A stretch of 64,000 bases of DNA from 2-12-FULL-35-15 sp036386835 (GTDB lineage: Bacteria > Bacteroidota > Bacteroidia > 2-12-FULL-35-15). The notes beneath the pieces were generated by a model. It was not told where the DNA came from and did not search any database. It saw only the letters and a program-made list of their open reading frames with translations. The position numbers were made by a program, and so were the translations under genes. The stretch is from the NCBI GenBank assembly GCA_036386835.1, contig DASVUX010000037.1, positions 1 to 64,000 on the forward strand. The letters run 5' to 3'. Positions 8,988 to 17,914 of the stretch are shown here, piece by piece. The stretch's first letter is position 1; every line of letters begins with the position of its first letter.

Positions 8988-11411
8988 TTAAAAACTCATC
9001 ACAAGCGAAAATTTATAACTGAAATTCTCTTCTGTATTTACTGCCGAATAAGGGCCGTACCTCATGAACACCCCGCCTCCAAGACCAAGATACACGAGGT
9101 TATAATAGTTTATCCTGAGAATATTATTTATGAGGAGCCCGCTTTCATAAAAACCTTTCTGCATAGTATTGAGTTCGATATTCCTGTGCTGTAAAGGATT
9201 CCGCAAATCCCCAAAACCGATATTGGTAAATATTACAGGCTGGGGTTTAAAATTAGGTCGCTTAAACAGCAATGAACCGAAATCGTGTGAAAGAAAAAGG
9301 TTCACGTAGCGATCGGACACAAACTCGTATAATCCCATCGTCTGGAACGTGTTTTCAACATACAGGTAATTCCCTTCACTATTACTGCCATTCCCATTGA
9401 ACAGATAAGAATAAGGAACATTTCCCTGCATCCATCCGCCTTCCAGCAGCACTTTTGTCTTACCTATGTTTTTAACAAGGAAAGTCTTTTCTATACCGAG
9501 AGATACTTTATCATAATCATATCGGCCGAAATTATTTACGCCTTTTAAACCCCTGGCAAAAGAAAAATACACAACGGGGTATTTTGTTCCGTCAGAGATC
9601 ATTTGCCCGAATGCCTGGATCATCCTTTCCCTGAATGCATACCTGCCGGTTATTCTCATTTCAGAAGAATAGAATCCGATGGAGGTAAGTGTTGAATCTT
9701 TTTTATCAGGCAGGAACACATAATCATACCGCGGAATCCTTAAGCTTTCATTATAAGCCAGTGAAGCTGCGAGGTATTTAAGTGCACGGAAGTTTACCGA
9801 AACCTCTTTTTGCTCAATATAGTCCATCCGGGAAGTCATGGAGTTCCTGTTAAAATTATACCTCGGGTAGAAATACCTGGTTTTGGCCGGCTCGGAAATA
9901 TCATTCGAATAAAGCGCCCTGATAAAAAAATCCCTGCTCTTTTTATCCAAATAAATTTTTGCATCAAAGCCATATTTACTGACAGAATCTTTGTAACCAT
10001 AACCAATATAACCGCCTACATTGAACCAGCGTGACAATTTATCATTTGTGCGCAGCCCAATACCCCCGCGCACAATCTCATGCTCATTGAATGCAAGGAT
10101 CTTTGTAAGGTCGATGCTGATCACAGAGATGGGGACCTGCAGAGTGAATAAGGCTTCAAAGATCTTTAATGTGCGGTCGAAGTGCTGTTCTTTCCCAAGG
10201 CTGTCAATAACGGTGTAAGTTTTTTTCTCTTTGGCATCGAGTGTGTCGGCACGCTGTGTTTCCCAATAAGCATCATCCTTGCGGGTTGCACCAGGCAGCT
10301 GGGTGATTGTCTTCTCATCGAAATCCCTTTTTCTCAGGGGCACGTCAATGGTTACATTTCTTATATAAGTCTTCCCGGTCAGCTTCATCCCCATGAATTT
10401 TGTTGGATACTTTTTATAATGCAGCTCATAATTCAATTGCTCGGGGAACCACTGCCTCCCATTAACCAGTGTGTACTGCTGCTGGATCTTTATATCTATT
10501 AATCCCTTTTCAAAGGGTGAGGCGATCACATTCTGGATTGCATACCCGTTTGAATTTATGTAGAGGACACCTTCCAGCGCCTCAAAATTTTTCCCTTTTA
10601 AAGGGCGGAAGGAAATAAGAAAAACAGTGTCTGCAGCCTGGAACAATGTATCTTCAATAACAAAAAAGTACTTACCGGTACTTCCTGAAGTAATAGGATT
10701 AAGGTAATTCTTCCCTAATATTTTGAAATGGTCCCCGTAAAAACTGAAAGGCTGAAGATCGGTTGCAGTCGCAGAGAACGAAGGATCTTTAAAACCGGAG
10801 ACCTTGGTGGCTGTAATAATTTCCCTGAGGTTTTCCGGATAGAGAAAACTCCGGTCTGTAACGGATTCCATCATAAGCAAATGGGAGTTTTCAGAAAATA
10901 TTTTTAACCTGGATTTAAGCGAATCGACTTTTGAAGAATCATTTTTATCATTCACCTCATCCTCGTTATACACCAGGTCCCAGTAAGTTTTGCTGTATGT
11001 ATTGCAAACGTAGGAACTTATCTTCTCCGGGTTATTCCTGTCACGGTTCTTTGTGGCCAGCCTGATGATCCGGTGTGCAGGATTTTCTCCCGGTAATATT
11101 TCCACTTCTGTAAGGTCGTAAGATTTTTTCTGCAGGCGGATAACCATGTTTTTTTCATTCTTCCAGACCGAAAGACGGACCATTTCATATCCCACATAAC
11201 TAAAAACAAGTTCAGAGAATGATGAAGATGAACTGATCCTGAATTTCCCGTCAATGTTTGTGGAAGCTGATTCACTTTGGTCGGGAATCGCAATATTCAC
11301 AAAGGCGAGCGGCTCGCCATTCTGCGAATCAACCACTTTCCCTTCAACCGAATATTGAGCAGAAACAGAAACGGAGATGAGCAATAAAAGAAAAAGGAAT
11401 TTTGCCTGCAC
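8988..11411 (-). CDS. DUF5686 outer-membrane protein with carboxypeptidase-regulatory-like N-terminus
   Basis: Exported protein of 807 aa. A signal peptide (1-18, ending SVSVSA) is followed by a carboxypeptidase-regulatory-like beta-sandwich (about 20-95, with GKVVDSQNGEPLAFVNI), as in TonB-dependent receptors and adhesins. The rest is rich in aromatic beta-strands and resembles the DUF5686 family, probably an outer-membrane barrel. The terminal residue is F (SLVMSF), a typical barrel end. It sits 103 bp downstream of nothing obvious and next to the MMPL exporter on the same strand. The function is unknown; an envelope role is inferred from location signals only. Confidence 0.82.
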   Translation of the reverse strand: MQAKFLFLLLLISVSVSAQYSVEGKVVDSQNGEPLAFVNIAIPDQSESASTNIDGKFRISSSSSFSELVFSYVGYEMVRLSVWKNEKNMVIRLQKKSYDLTEVEILPGENPAHRIIRLATKNRDRNNPEKISSYVCNTYSKTYWDLVYNEDEVNDKNDSSKVDSLKSRLKIFSENSHLLMMESVTDRSFLYPENLREIITATKVSGFKDPSFSATATDLQPFSFYGDHFKILGKNYLNPITSGSTGKYFFVIEDTLFQAADTVFLISFRPLKGKNFEALEGVLYINSNGYAIQNVIASPFEKGLIDIKIQQQYTLVNGRQWFPEQLNYELHYKKYPTKFMGMKLTGKTYIRNVTIDVPLRKRDFDEKTITQLPGATRKDDAYWETQRADTLDAKEKKTYTVIDSLGKEQHFDRTLKIFEALFTLQVPISVISIDLTKILAFNEHEIVRGGIGLRTNDKLSRWFNVGGYIGYGYKDSVSKYGFDAKIYLDKKSRDFFIRALYSNDISEPAKTRYFYPRYNFNRNSMTSRMDYIEQKEVSVNFRALKYLAASLAYNESLRIPRYDYVFLPDKKDSTLTSIGFYSSEMRITGRYAFRERMIQAFGQMISDGTKYPVVYFSFARGLKGVNNFGRYDYDKVSLGIEKTFLVKNIGKTKVLLEGGWMQGNVPYSYLFNGNGSNSEGNYLYVENTFQTMGLYEFVSDRYVNLFLSHDFGSLLFKRPNFKPQPVIFTNIGFGDLRNPLQHRNIELNTMQKGFYESGLLINNILRINYYNLVYLGLGGGVFMRYGPYSAVNTEENFSYKFSLVMSF

Positions 11412-11445
11412 AGGATTTTTTTACGAATGTAAGGCTTTGTATGAT

Positions 11446-11475
11446 AAAATAAAACCACGGCCCGGGCCGTAGTTT
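11446..11475 (-). terminator. Probable terminator after trhO
   Basis: A perfect 14-nt palindrome at 11457-11470 (core GGCCCGGGCC) lies just past the trhO stop. On the minus strand it is followed by GGTTTTATTTT, giving a short GC-rich hairpin plus U-tract. Confidence 0.5.
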
Positions 11476-11479
11476 GAGA

Positions 11480-12535
11480 TCAGAGCTTTATTTGCTTTTG
11501 CTCCAGTACATCCTTTAAGTTCGGCCTTAAGCGGCTTTTATAAACAGAAAGAGAATCTTCCTTTTTCCGTCCGCGCCTTAAAGCTTTCTGCTCTTCAACG
11601 GAAAGTGAGGAGATATGGACGCACTCAGGTGTGCAGCAGCCTTTCATTTTTTCAGCGCAGCTTTCACACTGAATGAACAACAAATGACAGTCATCATTTG
11701 CACAGTTAACATGTGTATCGCACGAGGTCCCGCACTGATGGCACTGCGCTATCACATCGTCTGTGATCCTTTCCCCCACACGCTCATCAAACACAAAGTT
11801 CTTTCCTATGAATTTTGATGCAAGCCCTTCTGCTTTTATTTGCCGCACATAATCAATGATTCCACCGTGAAGCTGATTCACATCTTTAAAACCGTGATGC
11901 TTTAAATACGCGCTTGCTTTCTCACACCTTACCCCCCCGGTGCAGTACATAATGATCTTCTTATCCTTCTTATCCTTCAGTTCCTCGATCACCATCGGCA
12001 GCTCTTCGCGGAAGGTATCGGCATCTGGACAAAGCGCCCCCACAAACCGCCCGACTTCAGTCTCATAGTGATTCCTCATATCAACGATCACCGTTTCCGG
12101 ATCTTCCATTGCAGCGTTGAATTCTTTTGCATTGAGATGATTCCCTACATTGGTCACATCAAAGGTATTGTCATCAAGGCCGTCAGCAACGATCTTATGC
12201 CGCACTTTTACAGCAAGTTTGTAAAATGATTTGCCATCGTCCTCTACTGCAATCTTTAATGGAACGTTTTCAAAACGCTTATCAGAATTAAGGTTGAATT
12301 GAAAGATCTCCCAGTTTTCTTCAGGAACACTCATCTGGGCATTGATGCCTTCATTTGCAACATAGATGCGCCCGAGGATATTCAGTGAATTCCATTGTTT
12401 GAATAAATTATCGCGAAGCTCCGTTGGATTGTCAATGATCACATAGCGGTAAAACGAAACAGTGATGCGCTTAATCGCTTCTTCCTGTATACGTTTTTTA
12501 AGCTCCTTTTTGTTAACTCTGTTATGCAAGAACAT
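11480..12535 (-). CDS. trhO: tRNA uridine(34) hydroxylase (rhodanese-related)
   Basis: Member of the TrhO/YceA family, which hydroxylates U34 of certain tRNAs toward 5-oxyacetyl-type modifications. The 351 residues hold an N-terminal alpha/beta acylphosphatase-like domain (about 20-110) and a rhodanese domain (about 130-240) with active-site loop CTGGVRC (C198-C204). A C-terminal cysteine-rich zinc-ribbon-like tail follows (CHQCGTSC, CANDDC, CESC, CCTPEC), and then a basic end. The start is the ATG at 12535. A TACCTTTG promoter box lies just upstream. This is a housekeeping gene with no operon partner, divergent from the PP2C regulator. Confidence 0.92.
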   Translation of the reverse strand: MFLHNRVNKKELKKRIQEEAIKRITVSFYRYVIIDNPTELRDNLFKQWNSLNILGRIYVANEGINAQMSVPEENWEIFQFNLNSDKRFENVPLKIAVEDDGKSFYKLAVKVRHKIVADGLDDNTFDVTNVGNHLNAKEFNAAMEDPETVIVDMRNHYETEVGRFVGALCPDADTFREELPMVIEELKDKKDKKIIMYCTGGVRCEKASAYLKHHGFKDVNQLHGGIIDYVRQIKAEGLASKFIGKNFVFDERVGERITDDVIAQCHQCGTSCDTHVNCANDDCHLLFIQCESCAEKMKGCCTPECVHISSLSVEEQKALRRGRKKEDSLSVYKSRLRPNLKDVLEQKQIKL

Positions 12536-12558
12536 AGTGTCAGGGATTTTAATTTATG

Positions 12559-12566
12559 CAAAGGTA
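12559..12566 (-). promoter_or_regulatory. -7 promoter element upstream of trhO
   Basis: TACCTTTG on the minus strand fits TAnnTTTG, 23 nt before the trhO start. No clear -33 box is visible. The rest of the 233-bp divergent region (12536-12768) is AT-rich with nothing else recognisable. Confidence 0.4.
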
Positions 12567-12768
12567 ACATTTTTATGATAATTTTTCACGCCTATGCACC
12601 TGGCTTCGTTGTTTAACGGGCATTCCTGGACTAATGTTTAATTAACATATTCTATCTAAAATTCAATCGAACACTTTGTATAGTTACTCCTATCAAATCC
12701 TTAATTCATCTCAAATCCTTTTTAATTATAATAATTATTTTCTATCTTAATCCTCGATTTAACAGAAC

Positions 12769-15765
12769 ATGAACAATACACTCGAACTCACCGGGGCAAA
12801 TCTCCAGCTCCGGATCGATGAACTTAGCGCACAGGCATTGGAAATTTGCCGTAATGATCCGCATAAAGGGATTGTGCTGGCAGATGAACTTATCCTGCTT
12901 GCTCAAAGTAATTCACTCACGGTGGAGCTTGCACGCGGTTACGCATGCAGGGGCGCCTGCAGGGTATGGATCAGTGCATATGATGAAGCGTTAAAAGATC
13001 TTTTTCAAGCACTTCCTGTTTTACAGCAAGCGGATGACAGGAAGTTCGGAGGATCGGTTTTCTATCATGTTTTCTGTGCATTTTATTTCCTTGCCGACTA
13101 TGACAATGCATTAAAATATGCCTATGATATGCTTGCTTATGCTGAAAAGGTCCAAGATCCGATCGCACAGGCAAACGCAATGAACGGCATCGGCACAATT
13201 TATTATACAACCGGTGAGAATGAGAAAGGCGTGGAGATCCTTTTAAAAGGGCTTAAGGTTGTTGAAAAACTTGACGACAAGCATTTGCTTGCAAGGATCC
13301 TTGATGGTTTAGGATCGGCATATTTTAATCTTAAAGACATTGAGCAATCTATCATCTATAAAAACCGTTGCCTTGAAACAGCGCGTTCTATAAGCCTTAA
13401 ACAGGTAGAATCTTATGCCATTGATGGGCTTGCGAAGATCTACCTTTCCATTAACGACCTTAAGAACACAGAAAAACATTTCAGGGAAAGCCTTGCCTTA
13501 AGGGAAGAGCTTGATTTTAAAGCGGGGATTTGTGAAACAAACCTGCAGCTTGGAGAGCTTTATATTAAAAAACAGGAATGGGAAAAAGCACTTACCCACC
13601 TGGAAAAAGCACTGCGCCTTTCAACTGAGATTAATGCCAAAGAGGTTATATACAAAAGTCATGAAGCATTGTCGCGCTACTATGAAAAACAGCAGGATAC
13701 ATCCCTGTTCGTAGCGCACTTTAAACAATACTTTCATTATAAAGAAGAATTCTTCAGTGAGAAGAACAAGCAAAAAATGAAAAGTGCCGAGATGCAGTTC
13801 CGCATCACACGCATGGAAGAGGAGAAGGAACTTCTCAGTTCCAAGAACAAAGAGCTGGAAGCTCTTTCAAATGACCTTAAACTTTTAAGCGATCTTGGAA
13901 AGAAAATCACTTCGGAACTAAGCGTGGAAAGCATCAACAAAACAGCTTACGAGATCATCAACAGCATTATGGATGCACCCGGTTTCGGCATCGGTGTTAT
14001 TAAGGAAAATGGCTCTGAACTGGTATTCCCCGGCTACATTGAGGACGGGAAAGTTCTTGAATCTTCCGCAGACGACCTCTCTGATGAAAACCGCATGGCA
14101 TCTCTTTGCTTTAACCGTGAGATCGATATTGTTATTAATGATTTTGAAGCTGAAGCAGGCAAATACATTAAAAAGATCATGGAGCCGGTTGTTGGCGAAT
14201 CTGTTAACTCCCTGATTTATCTTCCGCTTAAAGTAAACGACAGGAAAATAGGGGTGATCACTGTTCAGAGCTTCAATAAAAATGCATATACGGAGTACCA
14301 TGTGAACCTTGTAAAGAATCTTGCTTTGTACTGCGGGATCGCCATTGAAAATGCAACCATGTATGAACGCATGGAAGAGCAGGTTGCAGAACGCACCAAA
14401 CAGGTTGTTAAACAAAAGGAAGAGATCCAGCGCTCTCATGAAAACACTCACCTGCTTGGCATTATAGGTCAGCAGATCATTTCCAGCACTGATTTTGATT
14501 CGATATTTAAAAGTCTTCACTCCAGTGTAAGCAAACTCATGAATGCCGACTGCTTTGGTGTAAGGATATATGACGAGAACCGCCAGGAAATAGAATACCG
14601 GTATGAAATGGAAAGAGGTGAGCGCTTGCTTCCCCTTACCGTTTCAATGAGCAACGAAGATAATTTCTCAGTCTGGTGTGTGAAGAACAGGAAAGAGATC
14701 TTCATCAACGACAACCAGAATGAATATCATAAATACACGAAAAAGATAGTTGTGCCTTCCGGTGACATGCCGCATTCACTCCTCTTCTGCCCGATGGCAA
14801 TTGGTGAAAGGATAGTAGGCGTGATCACTGTTCAGAGCTTTGAAAAGAATGTTTATGTTCCCCTGCATATTGACATCCTGAAAACACTTGGGACTTACAC
14901 GGCAATTGCCCTTGAGAATGCAAATCTCGTTGAGAACCTTGAAGTGAAAGTGAAAGAGCGTACCTCTGAAGTGGTGAAGCAAAAAGAGGTGATTGAAGAA
15001 AAGAACAAACATATAACCGACAGTATCAAGTATGCCAAAAGGATCCAGGAAGCAATCATTCCGGGGGAAGACATGGTGAAAGCCATGCTGAAGAATTCCT
15101 TTGTCCTTTACAAACCTAAAGATATTGTAAGCGGTGATTTTTACTGGATCGAAAGGAAAGGCAATAAGATCCTGTTTGCCGTAGTTGATTGTACCGGGCA
15201 TGGCGTACCGGGAGCATTCATGAGCATAATCGGTTTCAATGGGCTTAACCAGATAGTAAATGAACTTAACCATATCCGCCCGGCCGATATCCTTACACGA
15301 CTCAATAAATCGATCACTCATACTCTGAGGCAAAGAGTGGAAGACTCAGTAATAAGGGACGGTATGGATATGGCCATCTGCTGCATCGATCTCGACACCA
15401 ATAAACTGGAATTCGCTGGCGCATTCAATCCGTTATTTATCATACGCGATAATGAAGTTGTTGAAATAAAAGGAGACAAACAACCTATCGGGAATTTCCT
15501 TGGCCAGGAGAATTATGAATTTACCAATAAAGAAATTGATCTTCTCCCTAATGATAAGTTATACCTGTTCTCCGATGGATTCGCGGATCAGTTTGGCGGC
15601 CCTAATGGGAAAAAGCTCAAGTATAATTATTTCCGGAAACTCCTCCTCGACAACCATGCTAAACCGATGGAGGAACAAAAAGTATCTATTGACCGGTTCT
15701 TTGAGAACTGGCGTGAAGGTTTTGAGCAGATAGATGATGTCTGTATCATCGGTGTTGGCATTTAA
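12769..15765 (+). CDS. TPR-GAF-GAF-SpoIIE (PP2C-type) phosphatase regulator
   Basis: Large cytosolic signalling protein of 998 aa. An N-terminal TPR array covers about 40-330. A coiled coil (about 335-380) leads into GAF domain 1 (about 377-529). A second coiled coil leads into GAF domain 2 (about 562-719), a third (about 723-749) into a SpoIIE-type PP2C phosphatase (about 750-995). The phosphatase motifs KPKDIVSGDFYW (about 779-790) and DCTGHGVPGAFMSI (about 807-820) carry the metal-binding aspartates. The family normally dephosphorylates an anti-sigma-antagonist or related partner in response to GAF ligands. No such partner is encoded nearby, so target and ligand are unknown. No signal peptide or membrane helix is seen. 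Confidence 0.9.
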   Translation: MNNTLELTGANLQLRIDELSAQALEICRNDPHKGIVLADELILLAQSNSLTVELARGYACRGACRVWISAYDEALKDLFQALPVLQQADDRKFGGSVFYHVFCAFYFLADYDNALKYAYDMLAYAEKVQDPIAQANAMNGIGTIYYTTGENEKGVEILLKGLKVVEKLDDKHLLARILDGLGSAYFNLKDIEQSIIYKNRCLETARSISLKQVESYAIDGLAKIYLSINDLKNTEKHFRESLALREELDFKAGICETNLQLGELYIKKQEWEKALTHLEKALRLSTEINAKEVIYKSHEALSRYYEKQQDTSLFVAHFKQYFHYKEEFFSEKNKQKMKSAEMQFRITRMEEEKELLSSKNKELEALSNDLKLLSDLGKKITSELSVESINKTAYEIINSIMDAPGFGIGVIKENGSELVFPGYIEDGKVLESSADDLSDENRMASLCFNREIDIVINDFEAEAGKYIKKIMEPVVGESVNSLIYLPLKVNDRKIGVITVQSFNKNAYTEYHVNLVKNLALYCGIAIENATMYERMEEQVAERTKQVVKQKEEIQRSHENTHLLGIIGQQIISSTDFDSIFKSLHSSVSKLMNADCFGVRIYDENRQEIEYRYEMERGERLLPLTVSMSNEDNFSVWCVKNRKEIFINDNQNEYHKYTKKIVVPSGDMPHSLLFCPMAIGERIVGVITVQSFEKNVYVPLHIDILKTLGTYTAIALENANLVENLEVKVKERTSEVVKQKEVIEEKNKHITDSIKYAKRIQEAIIPGEDMVKAMLKNSFVLYKPKDIVSGDFYWIERKGNKILFAVVDCTGHGVPGAFMSIIGFNGLNQIVNELNHIRPADILTRLNKSITHTLRQRVEDSVIRDGMDMAICCIDLDTNKLEFAGAFNPLFIIRDNEVVEIKGDKQPIGNFLGQENYEFTNKEIDLLPNDKLYLFSDGFADQFGGPNGKKLKYNYFRKLLLDNHAKPMEEQKVSIDRFFENWREGFEQIDDVCIIGVGI

Positions 15766-15825
15766 AGCCTAAAACCTTTTGATTTTCAATATTAATTTGG
15801 ATATTTAGCCTTTCAATATCAAGGT

Positions 15826-16773
15826 ATGCGAAGCAGTGAAAAAATATTAGTGATCGGCTCGTCCGGTCAGATAGGGACCGAGCTTGTTCAGAACCTCCGT
15901 GAAATATACGGCATCGACAGTGTTATAGCTTCCGATGTGAAAGTGACCGAGCAGGCGAAAGAAGGCCCGTTCGAAGTTATCGATGTTATGAATGCGGAAG
16001 ACCTGATAACTGTTGTTAAAAGACACAAGATCACCCAGGTTTACCTGCTTGCCGCACTTTTATCCGCTACAGCTGAAAAAATGCCAAAATTCGCATGGGA
16101 CCTTAATATGCAGGGCCTTTTTAATGTTCTTGACCTTGCAAAGGAAAAGATCATCCGCCAGGTTTATTGGCCCAGTTCGATCGCTGTTTTCGGGCCTAAC
16201 ACCCCAAAAGTAAATACCCCGCAGTTCACGGTAATGGAACCCAGTACTGTTTATGGAATCAGTAAACAGGCAGGTGAGCGCTGGTGCGAATATTATCATA
16301 AAAAATTCGGTGTGGATGTCCGAAGCCTGCGCTATCCCGGCCTGATCGGGTGGAAGTCGGCCCCTGGTGGCGGCACTACCGATTACGCTGTACATATCTT
16401 CCATGAAGCATTAAAGAAAGGAAGCTATGAATGCTTCCTCTCTGAGAAAACGATCCTCCCGATGATGTATATGCCTGATGCCATCAAAGCCACTATCGGT
16501 ATTATGCAGAGCGATCCTGACAAAGTGAAGATCCGTTCAAGCTATAACCTGTCGGGATTCAGTTTTTCACCGGAAGAGCTGGCCGCAGAAATAAGAAAGT
16601 ATGTCCCGGAACTGGAAGTTACTTATGCACCGGACTCCCGCCAGCAGATTGCGGATAGCTGGCCCCAAAGCATTGATTCCCAATGTGCTGAAAAAGACTG
16701 GAACTGGAAGCCTGAGTATGACCTGGGCGCCATGACGAAAGACATGATCATAAATCTTAAAAAAATTATTTAA
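15826..16773 (+). CDS. NAD-dependent epimerase/SDR, probable L-threonine 3-dehydrogenase
   Basis: Extended short-chain dehydrogenase of 315 aa with Rossmann glycine motif GSSGQIG (11-17) and catalytic Y143xxxK147 (YGISK). It resembles the SDR-type L-threonine 3-dehydrogenases, which oxidise threonine to 2-amino-3-ketobutyrate. The segments SLRYPGLIGW, GGGTTDYAVHIFHEAL and LPMMYMPDAIKATI are characteristic of that group rather than of sugar epimerases. No 2-amino-3-ketobutyrate CoA ligase gene is adjacent. The family call is firm; the substrate is inferred from overall resemblance. Confidence 0.85.
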   Translation: MRSSEKILVIGSSGQIGTELVQNLREIYGIDSVIASDVKVTEQAKEGPFEVIDVMNAEDLITVVKRHKITQVYLLAALLSATAEKMPKFAWDLNMQGLFNVLDLAKEKIIRQVYWPSSIAVFGPNTPKVNTPQFTVMEPSTVYGISKQAGERWCEYYHKKFGVDVRSLRYPGLIGWKSAPGGGTTDYAVHIFHEALKKGSYECFLSEKTILPMMYMPDAIKATIGIMQSDPDKVKIRSSYNLSGFSFSPEELAAEIRKYVPELEVTYAPDSRQQIADSWPQSIDSQCAEKDWNWKPEYDLGAMTKDMIINLKKII

Positions 16774-16918
16774 AATATTGTAACTTTCACGCTAAACAGT
16801 CGTAAAAAATAGCCGGGCGGTTTTATCGGCCTAATACTCTGGTTGGTCTAAAAGTGTTGAGATTTAAGAAAAAGAGTTATAAATTAGCTAAGATTAAACA
16901 AAAAATTACCATACTCCA

Positions 16919-17800
16919 ATGAGAAAAGTTGTTTTAATATTGTTGTTCATTACATGCAAGATCGCTGTAGCACAGTCGTTCGAACTATCAGGTAAGGACA
17001 CGCTGAACTTTACTGATGCCAATGGCAAAAAGCAGGGAAAGTGGGTTATTAAAAACATCACACTGCACAAACCCTGCTATGCAGATGACCAGGTTGTTGA
17101 AGAAGGAAAATACCTTGACAGCAAGAAAACAGGTCCATGGAAAGAATACTACTGCAATAAGAATGTTAAAAGTGTAATTACTTACGAGAACAACCGCCCG
17201 AACGGATATGCTAAAATGTATCATGATAACGGCAAGATCAAAGAAGAAGGCCTCTGGAAAAATAACCGCTGGGTAGGTGACTATAAGCTTTATTATGATA
17301 ACGGACAGGTTCAGCAGGCATTTAAATTCAACACTTCCGGTAAGCGTGAAGGCCCGCAGACCTACTATTACGAAAACGGCCAGGTGATGATCGAAGGCAG
17401 CTGGGCAGAAGGTAAAGAAGCAGGTGTCCTTAAAGAATATTATGAAAATGGCGATATTAAATCAGAAAAATCATTTGAAGGTGGCAATATTGACATAGCC
17501 AAGACTAAGACCTACGAGCCGAAAAAACCTATCGCTGCTAAAAAACCAGAGGAGAAAGTAGAAGCTCCACCTGTAGTCCCTGATAAAACCAAAGAAAAGG
17601 ATAACCTTGGGAAAACATTTAACGGTGAAGGATACTGGAAATTATATAACTCTAACAAACAGGTTTCCAAGGACGGAGTTTTTGCAAAGAGCAGGCTTAT
17701 TGACGGAAAGGTTTATTATTATGACGGAGATGGCATCCTTAATAGAATAGCTGTATATAAAGGCGGAAAGTATGTCGGGGATGCTGTGGTGGAGGAATAA
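16919..17800 (+). CDS. Exported MORN/YwqK-type repeat protein
   Basis: Protein of 293 aa with an N-terminal signal peptide (about 1-18, ending KIAVA before QS). It carries tandem MORN-like repeats of the pattern YYDNGQV / G.W..G...G...YY.NG, mainly at about 30-160, with one more near the C-terminus. A Lys/Pro/Glu-rich linker (about 180-215) separates the blocks. These repeats are common in secreted Bacteroidota proteins and in the misnamed YwqK antitoxin family. No toxin partner is visible, so I do not infer an antitoxin role. A strong terminator follows. Confidence 0.8.
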   Translation: MRKVVLILLFITCKIAVAQSFELSGKDTLNFTDANGKKQGKWVIKNITLHKPCYADDQVVEEGKYLDSKKTGPWKEYYCNKNVKSVITYENNRPNGYAKMYHDNGKIKEEGLWKNNRWVGDYKLYYDNGQVQQAFKFNTSGKREGPQTYYYENGQVMIEGSWAEGKEAGVLKEYYENGDIKSEKSFEGGNIDIAKTKTYEPKKPIAAKKPEEKVEAPPVVPDKTKEKDNLGKTFNGEGYWKLYNSNKQVSKDGVFAKSRLIDGKVYYYDGDGILNRIAVYKGGKYVGDAVVEE

Positions 17801-17835
17801 TTCTCCACGATTCCTGAAAAATCTTAATATCTTTG

Positions 17836-17865
17836 GACCTATGAAATTCTCATAGGTCTTTTTTT
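17836..17865 (+). terminator. Intrinsic terminator
   Basis: A perfect 9-bp stem GACCTATGA / TCATAGGTC with loop AATTC is followed by seven T. It closes the MORN-repeat gene and lies 50 bp before the cysS ATG. Confidence 0.9.
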
Positions 17866-17914
17866 GTGTGAATTTTTACCTTTAAATCTCACGGTTTTTA
17901 TTCATTGTTCAGAT

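Noticed and set aside
13918..14520. 200-aa minus-strand open frame inside the PP2C regulator
   Set aside because: Antisense shadow of the GAF-domain coding sequence.
16919..17800. Antitoxin role for the YwqK/MORN protein
   Set aside because: It has a signal peptide and no toxin partner; the repeats alone do not support an antitoxin.
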